A program made the translations under genes and the position numbers. 64,000 nt of DNA. It comes from Liolophura sinensis (lineage: Eukaryota > Mollusca > Polyplacophora > Chitonida > Chitonidae). The stretch is from NCBI RefSeq assembly GCF_032854445.1, contig NC_088295.1, positions 28,571,385 to 28,635,384 of the forward strand, read 5' to 3'. Of the stretch, positions 1-10,800 are shown in pieces. Below the pieces are notes generated by a model that searched no databases, was not told where the DNA came from, and saw nothing but the letters and a program-made list of their open reading frames with translations. Numbering within the stretch: the stretch's first letter is position 1; each line of letters begins with the position of its first letter.

Positions 1-910
1 GGTCTTCAGTGAACATAACACTGTGTAAAACCTCTCATTTTCACCATGGCCCCTAAGAACAGTTGAGTGGGAGAATGTACGTAATCCCTGTCCAAGGCTG
101 GGATTGAACTCTCACCTGGAGTGCCTTTTGCTTTTTTGTCTTATTCTTCTAGCCACGTTGTGCTCCCTCTGATAGGATTTAGCCACCATTAGTTTACACA
201 GACTATTCCAGAGAATGATCGTACATTTTTGGTTTAAGCCATTCAAACTGAATTTTCTATATATTCCCTATAATAGTTGATTTAAGCACTTTTAGACAGT
301 ATCTAGTGCTCCTGGCATCATGCAATTCACTTTTTTTAATTCAATAATTAATTTTTTTAGTAGTTGGCAGTTTGGCCCGAATTACAAAAGTTGATGTATG
401 CATGAAAATGTATGAACAATACATGTTGTATGTTGGCGTATCTTGTAGCTGACGTCATATGTGCCTGCTTGTGAAATCGGTAGTTACATTAGTGAAGCGA
501 TCCACTTATACATCCATCTTTTGCACTGAATTTATATGTTTTTGGCGGGATAAATTTGTCACATGGTTACTCTGTGATAAGATGCCTCACTCAAAATGAG
601 GGCGTTTTCTGTCACTGAGTAACCATGTAAGTAATAGCACGAAATTAATTTTATCTGTAGGTGTTGGTGATATCAGAAGTTTGTCAGGCTGTTACATTGA
701 CTACTTGAAAATATTTCAGTTCTGCAAAAGTAGTCGTATTATTGGTTAGAGGTATCCCGTATGAGGTTTTCAACAGTGTTTCATTTACAAAAGCATTGCA
801 ATGAAAAGTTGTCGAATATAGGTAAAGAACATCCAGTTCAATATGTACACATGTAAAGCCGTGAGATTGATATAAAGTTTGAAGGTTTTTACTTTTTCCT
901 TTCTTTGTAG
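1..910. other. Non-coding, probably intronic sequence upstream of exon 911-977
   Basis: No open frame with exon-like borders is visible here. The plus-strand gene whose exons follow must extend left of the window, so this is most likely part of one of its introns. The text around 90-120 faintly resembles a tRNA-type B-box but is too degraded to assign to a SINE. Confidence 0.4.
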
Positions 911-977
911 ACAAGCATCTGTTTACAAACCCGTTTCAACTACTCCAGCCAACGTCATTGAAATAGATGCATCTAAG
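911..977 (+). CDS. Penultimate coding exon of an unrecognised gene
   Basis: A 67-nt exon lies between a pyrimidine-rich acceptor ending TTTGTAG at 910 and a donor GTAATT at 978. It starts with one base completing a split codon and then reads QASVYKPVSTTPANVIEIDASK, ending on a whole codon. The next exon at 3671 begins in phase 0, so the two join in frame. The peptide is low in hydrophobics and rich in Ser, Thr and Pro, as in a disordered C-terminal region. I do not recognise the protein; upstream exons lie outside the window. Confidence rests on splice sites, phase match and the natural stop in the next exon. Confidence 0.55.
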
Positions 978-1202
978 GTAATTTTGTAAACAATGATGAC
1001 TTCAGTACAAATTCTGTTTTAACCCCAGTTTGAAATCTACACTCTTGGTATTTACCATGCAATGTATGGTAACAAAGACGGAAGAATGGAAGCCTTATAG
1101 ATAAAGCCCTCTCATTGATATGGCTGCATAACACTATTCATGACATGCTCAGCGATGTGACCTATTAATCAGGTCCCACCATATATCCTGTCTTCTATAT
1201 CT

Positions 1203-1312
1203 GGTCGCTGTGAGTCGTAAGTCGGCAGGTCTGCCAGAAACCTGTGGGTGGTCGGGAGATTCCCCCCAGCTCTCCCTGGCTTCCTCTCTCCATGATGTAG
1301 CATACTCATCGT
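1203..1312 (+). mobile_element. SINE-1 fragment next to the minisatellite
   Basis: The stretch containing GGTCGCTGTGAGTC, AGGTCTGCCAG and CCTGGCTTCCTC matches the middle of the SINE seen complete at 23085-23313. It lacks both head and A-rich tail, and its right end runs straight into the first unit of the 38-bp array. Confidence 0.55.
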
Positions 1313-1313
1313 G

Positions 1314-3345
1314 ATGATGCTTAATGCTGGTGCTGTAATGTACTCATTATGGTGACGGTTAGTGCTGGTAAGGTAATATGCTCATCGTGGTCACGGTTAG
1401 TGCTGGTAAGGTAATATGCTCATCGTGGTGATGTTTAGTGCTGGTACCATAATATACTCATCGTGATGACGGTTAGTGCTGGTACAGTAATATACTCATC
1501 GTGATCACGCTTAGTGCTGGTACTGTAATATACTCATCATGATGACGGTTAGTGCTGGTACCATAATATACTCATCATGATGACGGTTAGTGCTGGTACT
1601 GTAATATACTCATCACGATGACGGTTAGTGCTGGTACAGTAATATACTCATTGTGATGACGGTTAGTGCTGGTACTGTAATATACTCATCGTGATGACGG
1701 TTAGTGCTGGTACAGTAATATACTCATCGTGATCACGCTTAGTGCTGGTACTGTAATATACTCATCATGATGACGGTTAGTGCTGGTACTGTAATATACT
1801 CATCGTGATGATGGTTAGTGCTGGTACTGTAATGTACTCATCGTGACGATGGTTAGTGCTGGTACTGTAATATACTCATCATGATGACGGTTAGTGCTGG
1901 TACCATAATATACTCATCATGATGACGGTTAGTGCTGGTACTGTAATATACTCATCACGATGACGGTTAGTGCTGGTACTGTAATATACTCATTGTGATC
2001 ACGCTTAGTGCTGGTACTGTAATATACTCATCATGATGACGGTTAGTGCTGGTACCATAATATACTCATCACGATGACGGTTAGTGCTGGTACTGTAATA
2101 TACTCATCATGACGACGGTTAGTGCTGGTACTGTAATATACTCATCATGATGACAGTTAGTGCTGGTACTGTAATATACTCATCGTGATGACGGTTAGTG
2201 CTGGTACTGTAATATACTCATCGTGACGACGGTTAGTGCTGGTACTGCAATATACTCATCATGATGACAGTTAGTGCTGGTACTGTAATATACTCATCGT
2301 GATGACGGTTAGTTCTGGTACTGTAATATACTCATCGTGATGATGGTTAGTGCTGGTACTGTAATATACTCATCGTGATGACGGTTAGTGCTGGTACTGT
2401 GATATACTCATCACGATGACGGTTACTGTAATATACTCATCACGATGACGGTTAGTGCTGGTACAGTAATATACTCATCATGATGAAGGTTAGTGCTGTA
2501 CTGTAATATACTCATGGTGATCACGCTTAGTGCTGGCACTGTAATATACTCATCATGATGACGGTTAGTGCTGGTACTGTAATATACTCATCGTGATGAC
2601 GGTTAGTGCTGGTACTGTAATATACTCATTGTGATGACGGTTAGTGCGGGTACTGTAATATACTCATCACGATGACGGTTAGTGCTGGTACTGTAATATG
2701 GTCATCATGATGACGGTTAGTGCTGGTACTGTAATATACTCATCATGATGACAGTTAGTGCTGGTACTGTAATATACTCATGATGACGGTTAGTGCTGGT
2801 ACTGTAATATACTCATCATGATGACGGCTAGTGCTGTACTGTAATATACTCATCATGATGACGGTTAGTGCTGGTACTGTAATATACTCATCATGATGAC
2901 GGTTAGTGCTGGTACTGTAATATACTCATTGTGATGACGGTTAGTGCTGGTACTGTAATATACTCATCGTGATGACGGTTAGTGCTGGTACTGTAATATA
3001 CTCATCATGATGACGGTTAGTGCTGGTACTGTAATATACTCATTGTGATGACGGTTAGTGCTGGTACTGTAATATACTCATTGTGATGACGGTTAGTGCT
3101 GGTACTGTAATATACTCATCGTGATGACGTTTAATGCTGGTACTGTATTATACTCATGATGACGGTTAGTGCTGGTACTGTAATATACTCATCGTGATGA
3201 CAGTTAGTGCTGGTACTGTAATATACTCATCGTGATGATGGTTAGTGCTGGTACTGTATTATACTCATCATGATGACGGTTAGTGCTGGTACTGTAATAT
3301 ACTCATCATGATGACAGTTAATACTGGTAATGTAGTAGACTCATT
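1314..3345. repeat. 38-bp minisatellite, about 53 copies
   Basis: The unit is 38 bp: ACTCATCATGATGACGG followed by TTAGTGCTGGTACTGTAATAT. It repeats head to tail over about 2.03 kb inside the intron between exons 911-977 and 3671-3775. Each unit centres on a palindromic dodecamer (TCATCATGATGA) or the variants TCATCGTGATGA and CGTGATCACG. Copies differ by a few substitutions, with occasional short deletions, for example near 2425 and 2780. Edge units at 1314-1400 and 3310-3345 are the most diverged, as expected for arrays homogenised from the middle. Confidence 0.95.
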
Positions 3346-3670
3346 CATTGCCAGAAAACAATGCTCTAGTCAACTTGGAACTTGGAATTGCCATTGCATG
3401 AGAAGTGGTACACCATTATTGGAGATGGAATTTTACGTCAGGCTACAGAGAAGTTTATGACGTTTTACTCCCTGAATGTGTCTCCATGCATATGAACTAT
3501 TTTTCCTTCACTTTTTAGCACATTGTCAAACTTGTACACTATTTAACATGTTTATTTTTTGAATATTTGCAGATACCAAGTATTTTTTTATAAAGTGTAC
3601 ACTTGCTAAGAATTTATGGTACAGTGATCATTTACAAAGGAAATGCACCTCAAAGTGTTCTAATTTTCAG

Positions 3671-3775
3671 AGAGGGAAGAATGCGGAGCTGAGTCGTATA
3701 ATGGGAGAACTTTCGGTAGAAGGAGATGGTAGTCATGACGACACAGACTTGTTAGACCTCATGGACAGTGCATAG
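3671..3775 (+). CDS. Last coding exon of the same unrecognised gene (acidic C-terminus)
   Basis: The acceptor TAATTTTCAG ends at 3670 and the frame then gives 34 residues and a TAG stop at 3773-3775. The peptide starts RGKNAELSRIMGEL and ends in an acidic, leucine-containing motif DDTDLLDLMDSA. Such D-L-L-D-L tails can be adaptor- or clathrin-binding short linear motifs, but that is inference only. Family unknown. The intron between this exon and 911-977 carries the large 38-bp minisatellite. Confidence 0.55.
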   Translation, partial: RGKNAELSRIMGELSVEGDGSHDDTDLLDLMDSA

Positions 3776-4313
3776 CAGAGGGAGGATTTCCAGTCATGTG
3801 ACTTTCTTCATGGTGACATTCAAGTACTGATGTACTAGCTATGCTGGGAAGCAGAGCTGCAAATGTTGCCTAACAGAAGATTTATGGATAAATTATTGAT
3901 CCATGTGAAGATCTACACTCAAGTTAAATTTTCGAGTCACATTTTTGTAGGATACTTTACATAGTACCAACCAGAGCAATCTCACTGAAGACAGATCTAG
4001 TACATACTCCACATACTGACTAGAACAAGGCCTAACTCCGACACAATTAATGCTCTCACAATTAATGGGGCCTTGGTGATAATAGATGAGTGATGGCACT
4101 TTCTGGCCATTGGCACAGTTTAATGCGCATTGACGACCAATTATTTTCCATGAATATGGTGTCTGTATCTGTATGCCTACATAGTTTTCAAGAGGTGAAA
4201 AATTTTTAAGTATGGCGTTGAACAACATTGAAATAAATACATACATGTACTCTCAGCATGTCAGCACATCCAATACATGTACTGGCTTCTGTATGTTGGG
4301 CAGTAAACTCAGT

Positions 4314-4556
4314 CGGGGCCTCTGTGGCCTCATGGTTATCATGCTTATCGTGACAGTGACCCAGAGTTCAAATCCAGCTCTTGCTGGTTTCCTCTCCAGT
4401 TGTATGTGGAGAGGTCTGGCATCAACCTGCAGATGGTTACAGATTTTCCTTGGGCTCTGCCTGGTTTCTTCCAAACCAAAATTGTAGCAGCCATCGTATA
4501 AATGAAATATTCTTGAGTATGGTGTAAATCTCCAATCAAATAAAGTAAATAAATAG
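4314..4556 (+). mobile_element. SINE-1, near full length
   Basis: A tRNA-like head with a B-box-like GAGTTCAAATCC is followed by the family body (GGAGAGGTCTGGC, CCTGCAGATGGTTACAG, CTGCCTGGTTTC, GAAATATTCTTGAGTATGG) and the tail CAATCAAATAAAGTAAATAAA. It sits 0.5 kb past the stop of the left-hand gene, so it may lie in that gene's 3' UTR. Confidence 0.8.
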
Positions 4557-6071
4557 TGAAGTCTGCCATTTGTATATTGAAATAATTCTTTTCATGGCTT
4601 TGACTTCTTCAAGTAGAAGGCTCATCAGATGAGAGCAGGTGATATGTCCGGTTCTCATCTAGTTAGGGTAAGAACAGTATAGGGAGTGTCTGTTATAAAT
4701 AGATCTGGTTCTAGTGAGATTGTTTGGCCGAGTCACATGTAACTGTGTGTGAATGTTTGTAAAACTTATGGTACATGTTCACGTGACATCTTTGTTATTA
4801 TTATTATTATCATTTGCCGAGATAGGGCTGGCCAGTCATCCATAAGGAAAAGAAATCCTCTAATTGAGGGGCCATGCAGGTCCCTCTACCTGCATGTACA
4901 TGAAGAAGAATACATGGTTATTTCAGTGATGGTTTACTAAGTGATCATGAATAATTATAGCTAGTATTTACAATGCAAGTATGTCATGTAGGTAGAGGGA
5001 ACTTTTGTTCCATCAGTGACCAGATTGCCTTCCCTTTGCAGAGGGCTGGTGAGCCCTACTGTTGTCTGAAGTGTGATATGAGAAATCCAATCAGCTCCTA
5101 GTCCTTCTTTTTGTAAATTATACCTATACATGTAGTATCACTTCAAAGGTATCAATGATTGTTTAAATCCATTTTTTTTTCATTGTTGAGGCATAATTCT
5201 TTCACTGGTACTTAATAAAGGATTGTGTCACTAATTGGCTGGTGTTTGAGATGATACACTGTAAGTATGTCCTCGGGCATGGCTTATTTATCCGAGCTTG
5301 GCCAAAGCTAGAAACCTTCACCTGACAACCCTGTGTCACAACACTGTGTCTGTGGTCGAATTTGTAGAGGATTTTATAATAGGGTAATTTAAATGAGAAT
5401 GTACAGACAACATGTTGTTGTTATATTCTTAGAAACTACAAATACTCATGGTGCCTAATTTAGGAAATTCTGCTTGACCATAACCAATACTGTAGACACA
5501 TGGGTGGCCCTTGTAGTTATACACTTTAGAAATTGGGTTTCAGGACAGTTAGAATACCTGTATACATGTGGGTAACAAGATATACATGTATGTGACATAT
5601 TCAATGTGGTCATGTTTTTCTGTTTATAGCTCCCTGAAAAAGGTTACCTTGAGTAATGAATAGAATGATTTTCTCATTCCATCCACGGCTTCATTGCATG
5701 GATGTGTTCATTACAAAGTTACTTACAAAGAAGAGTATCTATGTTAGATGTTGTACTGTGATAGTGCTGAAAAGAAGTGCCTTGTCTGTTGTAGCTGTTT
5801 GAACATCTTGATAACTGCTCACAGTGAGTGACATTTTAAGTAAAGATCCTAAAAAAACAAATTCATGACTACCTGTTTGTTTTTTTAACAATGAAATATA
5901 TTTTTCTTGTTTTGGAGGCTTTCAGCTTTTAACATTTAGTAACACATACTAACTTGAAGAGGTTTTGTAACAGGTTTCCTCTAACTTTTGAACATCACAC
6001 TGAAAATTGTGGTTTCATATAATTTTGGTTGAAGTTTGGTCAGGATGCAGTTGTAAATCATACTGGAATGA
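4557..6071. other. Intergenic or 3' UTR sequence between the left gene and MECR
   Basis: No coding exon found. It contains short AT-rich runs and the only good plus-strand AATAAA after the left-hand stop (5214-5219). The remainder shows no repeat that I can relate to others in the window. Confidence 0.4.
5214..5219 (+). terminator. Candidate poly(A) signal AATAAA
   Basis: A canonical AATAAA lies 1.44 kb after the left gene's stop and is followed by a GT-rich stretch about 10-35 bases later (GGATTGTGTC, GGCTGGTGTTTG). An earlier AATAAA within the SINE tail near 4530-4556 is an alternative. No transcript evidence. Confidence 0.3.
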
Positions 6072-6112
6072 CTGAAATAGAATTCTATTTCAGAATTCAA
6101 TAGAATTCTATT
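6072..6112. repeat. Perfect 22-bp palindrome with a second overlapping copy
   Basis: Positions 6072-6093 are a perfect inverted repeat centred on GAATTC, with arms CTGAAATA and TATTTCAG. Positions 6099-6112 repeat the core as a second palindrome, AATAGAATTCTATT. Both lie about 200 bp beyond the MECR stop, in its probable 3' UTR or flank. Possible roles are a hairpin in the 3' end of the transcript or a MITE remnant; neither is shown. Confidence 0.7.
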
Positions 6113-6302
6113 TCAGTGTTTCATACAACATCAAAGGTTAAGCTACAACTCCTAATCAGGCTCAGTATTAATATCGATTTGGAAAAGTACTATGCATTAC
6201 TCCATTTAGGAGATTCCCCAAATTCTAATGTATAATTTTCCGCATATCTGTCTTTGCAAATGCACACATACAACTGTACTACAACACGGAAGAGACTATG
6301 AA

Positions 6303-7472
6303 TCAGTCTGCTGAAATACAATTCATTTGCAGAAGCTGTTTTCTTCCTGAAAATTTCTCGGCACTTTGAGCTATAGCAGACTGAAAATTCCTCAAGGGTG
6401 TCAGCTGACATGGGGGTGGAACCATTCGACAGTCTCGAATAAGATCACAGAGGTCATCAAACATTTTATCTCTCAATGGACTGCCTTTATTGCGATTGGT
6501 CCATTCTGTCATCCAATAACCAACCAGTTTAATCTCCTTGAAAATCATGACACCAGTAGGCACAGTGATTGGTTGCTTAGACATGCCTCCGTATGTAACC
6601 ATGACGCCCTGATTGGCCAGAAGTCTCATTAACTCTGTCGAACTCTTTCCACCTACACAGTTCAAGGCCAACCGAGGTGTAGGGATGGATTTTAAAAGTT
6701 CCTTCATTGCTGGGGTACGACAAAATTCCTCTGTGACAACGTGGGTAGCTCCTAAATCCTTCAGCTGTGTCTTAAGGTTTTCTATTTCGGGTCTGTTTCT
6801 CACGATGTTTATTGTATTAATCTTTCTTGCAGCTGCGATCTGTATGACAGCCTGACCCGCTGCGCTATTTGCGCCATTCTGGACAACTGTGTCGCCCTGC
6901 TGCAAATCTACGAAGTCTGTTAGCATCCTGTAAGCTGTGCATGGGTTGACAGAAAGCATTGCTGCACTAGCCACAGGTATATCATTGGGAATTTTACGGA
7001 ACTCCTTGGCTGGGCTGATGGCGTACTCCCGCCATGTCCCCCAGCCCGGTGTGTCTGGTAACACCCAGTCACCCTGCCTTAACGTCGTCACACTGGCGCC
7101 GACCTCTAAGACTTCTCCAACTCCTTCGTTACCGACGATAGTGGGTAGTACAGGTTTTACAGGGTACGTGCCCTCTATCATGTTGATATCGGCCGGATTG
7201 ACAGGGGCGGATAAGAGCCTTATGAAAACTTCCTCCGGCCCAACTGTGTCCGGCAGCGGTAAGATTTTCCCCTCCAACACTTTCCCAGGTTCACCGTGCT
7301 CCGTGTACATCACAGCAAAGGTCTCTTTCGCTGCCGAATAATTACGCTGGCCCGGTCCACGTCGTAAAAGAGGTGTCCGAAAAACTTGCTCATTAAACAA
7401 CGACTTAATCAAATGCTGACAAGCTCTGAATGTTTTCATTTTTGACATTGTCGACATGTGAATACAGTACAT
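6303..7472 (-). CDS. MECR: Mitochondrial trans-2-enoyl-CoA/ACP reductase (MECR), single exon
   Basis: The 389-aa product is a zinc-free MDR-superfamily 2-enoyl thioester reductase. In mitochondria the family reduces trans-2-enoyl-ACP/CoA with NADPH, the last step of type II fatty acid synthesis (octanoate for lipoate). Visible features: a basic N-terminus poor in acidic residues, about residues 1-46, fitting a targeting presequence; NPADINMIEGTYP at 92-104, where Y103 aligns with the catalytic Tyr of the family; GNEGVGEV at 114-121; NPCTAYRML at 176-184; the nucleotide-binding stretch QNGANSAAGQAVIQIA at 198-213; and NCVGGKSSTELMR plus VTYGGMSKQP towards the C-terminus. Length fits the usual ~370-390 aa. 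Four in-frame ATGs (7472, 7457, 7448, 7439) precede the presequence; the first has A at -3. No intron interrupts the frame, although vertebrate MECR genes have many. Confidence 0.95.
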   Translation of the reverse strand: MYCIHMSTMSKMKTFRACQHLIKSLFNEQVFRTPLLRRGPGQRNYSAAKETFAVMYTEHGEPGKVLEGKILPLPDTVGPEEVFIRLLSAPVNPADINMIEGTYPVKPVLPTIVGNEGVGEVLEVGASVTTLRQGDWVLPDTPGWGTWREYAISPAKEFRKIPNDIPVASAAMLSVNPCTAYRMLTDFVDLQQGDTVVQNGANSAAGQAVIQIAAARKINTINIVRNRPEIENLKTQLKDLGATHVVTEEFCRTPAMKELLKSIPTPRLALNCVGGKSSTELMRLLANQGVMVTYGGMSKQPITVPTGVMIFKEIKLVGYWMTEWTNRNKGSPLRDKMFDDLCDLIRDCRMVPPPCQLTPLRNFQSAIAQSAEKFSGRKQLLQMNCISAD

Positions 7473-7582
7473 TTGTTTCTGTTATTCGTTCAACTCGTTC
7501 ACGGCTATTTGGCTCGCATGTAGTGGCGCAACATGGCAAGTGACCCTCAACATTAGGACTAGACACAGGTTTGAAACAACGG

Positions 7583-7590
7583 ACTTCCTG
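7583..7590 (-). promoter_or_regulatory. Possible ETS-type site upstream of MECR
   Basis: CAGGAAGT on the minus strand lies about 110 bp upstream of the first MECR ATG. ETS/GABP sites of this form are common in promoters of nuclear genes for mitochondrial proteins. A short motif match only; no TATA box or mapped start. Confidence 0.2.
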
Positions 7591-8285
7591 GACCAGGGGA
7601 GGTAATTTCGTACAATAAAAAGCGTGTGACCATTTTACATGTTGGACAACAGTTAGTACATTGCTTGAGGCAACCAGCTGTCAGCGAAGTGTACGTTGCC
7701 GGTCAATAATCGCAAGGCCAATTCCCAAAACAAGGTTCTACACAACGTCCACAGTTTCAACAATGACAGAAAGATGCAAGGACCATTGGTAATACATATT
7801 GTTGATATATGATTTCGACCAATTTCGCACCGATGTTATTAATAAGAAATTCAAGCAAATCGACGAACAACGAGATATCCCATAAATAGTAAGTTAACCC
7901 TTCTACGTAGCTGAACTACAGACTTTGTTTTCCTTGGCGTTAATGTAGCGGTGACCAGTTTTATTGAACATCAAAACAATTGGTGATTGAATTCTGTCAA
8001 TTAAGTCTTTGTGAGGAATGGAGGTATAGAGTAAAGGAATCCCAAGTGGAAATGTCGTAGTTCAATGAGACGTTCTGAGTTTTTTTTACTTATCCAGATA
8101 CTAACAGTTGACGCCTGAATTTTTTGAAATGGTAGTATTTTGAGCTTGTAATGCCTTTGTTAAGGGAGTAGATACAGGTTCTGTGGCGCATGTTCTTGAC
8201 GATAAAGCTAGCTTTTTATGGGGGATTTATGCATTTTTGAAATCCAGTAAATTTACGCCGTACTTAAGAATGTTTCTCTTATACG
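7591..8285. other. Intergenic upstream region of MECR
   Basis: No exon or recognisable repeat. The first 200 bp are the likely MECR promoter; nothing more specific can be seen. Confidence 0.35.
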
Positions 8286-8400
8286 AAGGCAGCCAGCACT
8301 ATGTTGGAAGTAAACCGGGTAAGCCCGGAGGAACCCCACGATCAGGTGACTGCCCCCCCCCACCCCCACCTCCCTCATACACACACACTGGTGAGCTCAG
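8286..8400 (-). mobile_element. SINE-1 fragment
   Basis: GGCAGCCAGCACTATG, then TAAGCCCGGAGGAA and CCCACGATCAGGTG, is the reverse complement of the SINE-1 3' half, followed by a C-rich stretch (CCCCCCCCCACCCCCACC). Short ORFs here are shadows of the repeat. Confidence 0.55.
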
Positions 8401-9341
8401 TTGAGGCAGTCCTTCCCCCCAAGGTCATTATAGAATACGTTGATGTTGTTTCAGTTGTTGAAGGAACAGTTAACTTCTCTACAAGAATTTGATAGTTATA
8501 TAATTCTTGCAGACAAATATAATTTTTTTTTACCTTTGTTCGCAGGAACAATCTCATATTTTCTTTGAAGGTCATCATGAAAGTACCTTTGGCACGGTAG
8601 TTCCATCGGAACTTGTTTGACTGTTGCATGGTCATTGGTATTGATATGGTAGATTGCATACATCCCTTTTCTTTATTAGCCCAGGCCAAGTGTGAATTAA
8701 GGACTGAACATTCCACCTTGTCTCGTTTGAACATGCTGTAGAACGAGGAAATCTACGATAGTGGACAAATAGATATGGTAGGAAGACTCTCCGAGAACTC
8801 GTCCAGTGACCGGGACTCCTTTTACGTCCTCTGTAACAACATTATACTGAGTCGAACGTCTATAGACTATGAACGAGCTCGCTTGTAGCCATGCAGGGAT
8901 AGAAGAGACATACAGCCGAGAAATCTTCGCTGTGACGATTTTGATAAATGGATGATAGTGGTCAGTAAACAAACAGCAATCCATAGTCAGGTTGTTTGGG
9001 CTAGAGACGCATGAAGGCATTGTACTGTTATATGTTGTTACACATATAACTGCTCGCTGAGAAAGCATTTCATGTATCCTTTAAGCTTTACAGATATGCA
9101 AGTATAACATTGACCTTAACTAGTATTCTAATACCCATTTTGTCATGAATTTTGGAATTTACGGTAAATAATATACCCATAAATTGCATCAGCGATGGCG
9201 CATCAAGCCCGTGCATGTTCTGTCTTACATGTTTTTGAAACCTGAGCTCAACGCATGCAGTAATTTTTAATGTACAATCCTTAACATTAAACTTTACGTT
9301 GATTCTATAATACACAACACTGGAACATCGTGTTATTGCGC
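8401..9341. other. Intergenic; two overlapping minus-strand ORFs of doubtful status
   Basis: Minus-strand frames of 119 codons (8375-8734) and 123 codons (8697-9068) overlap in different frames. They could be one decayed coding sequence with a frameshift near 8700-8734, but I recognise no domain and see no convincing splice sites. Not called as a gene. Confidence 0.25.
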
Positions 9342-9460
9342 TTTGATTTATTTACTTGATCGGTGTTTTACGCCGACAAGAATTTCACGGCGGCAGCCAG
9401 CATTTTCGCGAGTGGAGATCGGGCTCGGGGAAACCCACGACCAACTGCAGGTTTGGATTC
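9342..9460 (-). mobile_element. SINE-1 fragment (3' half)
   Basis: TTTATTTACTTGATCGGTGTTTTACGCC is the reverse complement of the family tail, followed by the degraded AAGAATTTCACGGCGGCAGCCAGCATT and GAAACCCACGACC body. The tRNA-like head is missing. Confidence 0.65.
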
Positions 9461-10179
9461 TAATACACTAAATCACGAGTTTTGTTATTGACGATAATTA
9501 TACAGGCACACATGCTGGGCATCAACCCCACATCGTGTTATTGTGCTTTACTTTATAATGTCCATCACATTATAAAATAATCACATTACAGTCAAATAAG
9601 CTGGCCTTTTTGGTTGTAAAACATCAGTTGTTTATTGTGCGTACACAATGCCTGTGTGCACACACTGCTCTGAGACCACAGAGTGTGACGTAATGACCTG
9701 ATTTTACAGTTATATGCGCTACATTACCTGTATCCTTTTCTTTAGATTAAAACTCCCTTGTATAAACATGAATGGGTGTGTGTCCTTAATGCCCGGGAGT
9801 GTGTGTAAACAACCATCTATGAACATAACATCACCTGAACAAATTGAAAGTATCTTCAATAAAGTTAATAAATCTCATAGTATCTTCAGTAAATCTCAAT
9901 AAAGTGTTCGTTTGGAACCAAATCCAGAACTGAAATATTCACAGTGCTCATGCCAAACTGCCTTAACGTATTTAGAATAGATTCGAATAATCAAGAAATC
10001 TGATAGAAGTCAATATTATGCTTGACTGAGGAAATCCAAAGAAATAGAAATCTTTGTGGTGTAATGTAATGCAAAATAACATTGGTGAGGATAGGTTCAA
10101 CATTTTGTTAACTTGAATAAATTGTCATTTTAAATAGCAAGAGCTTTAACTTTAACAGTGTCTTTAAGACAGATGTAGT

Positions 10180-10400
10180 TTTCTGATGACAGTGCGGACA
10201 CGAGGCCCTGGAAACGGGCTGGAAGTCCGGGTTTCAGGCGCGATGGAAATTTGTTACTAACAGCTGGACTTCTGTTGGATTCTCTGCTATGTGTATCAGA
10301 ATAATGTTCTTGGTTTGACGGAGGAATGTCAAGGTCAGCTTCCTCTTCCTCTTCAAGAGTTGGACTCTTCAGCAGTGACGGGTTTGAAGAGTGAAGTGTT
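10180..10400 (-). pseudogene. Retrotransposon pol C-terminal tail
   Basis: A roughly 70-codon open frame on the minus strand has an acidic run (LEEEEEADLD) followed by a basic/proline end, KPGLPARFQGLV. This resembles the end of gypsy integrases. It sits just downstream of the integrase fragment in the element's orientation. Assignment is by position and composition. Confidence 0.4.
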
Positions 10401-10515
10401 GCAGGTTACTGATGTTGTTGTTAGCACACTGCCTTATCGCCCTACGGCGGTGTAGGGATTAGGGTCAAACGATGGAGACAGTTTGTTTCTACGGTGTTGT
10501 TTCGCGAGCAAGGTA

Positions 10516-10800
10516 TCACCAATGCACATTTTGCTGTAACAGGTGTGACGGTATTGGTTTAGCGTACGATTTGATTTTGGTTTTCTTCACGGTATCATGT
10601 TTGGCAATACAGCTATTAATGTCGAATTTGTCAGACTTACGCGACTCCATCTGAGGCAGAACCGTTCTCATCTGACGACCAGTAAGGGATTCGAAAAGAG
10701 AAACTTTCGCTGAAGAGTGTGACGTGGCACGATAGTATCTCAGACATTTGTGCAACACCTGCTTCCAGTTGCGACAAGTTCAGAGATCCAGGGATATCCT
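10516..10800 (-). pseudogene. Ty3/gypsy integrase C-terminal fragment
   Basis: The minus-strand frame reads NWKQVLHKCLRYYRAT, then LFESLTGRQMRTVLPQ and a lysine-rich segment. In gypsy integrases this pattern (LR.YRATPH, then ELLFGR.MRT.LP) follows the catalytic core. The core itself is absent; the fragment joins directly to RT sequence around 10790-10810. A stop ends the frame at 10516. Non-functional. Confidence 0.7.

Noticed and set aside
4212-4569. Three ORFs of 73-91 codons
   Set aside because: All lie inside the SINE-1 copy at 4314-4556 and have no independent support.
8375-9068. Two overlapping minus-strand ORFs as a possible decayed gene
   Set aside because: Could not be joined without assuming a frameshift and no motif was recognised; kept only as an unassigned stretch.
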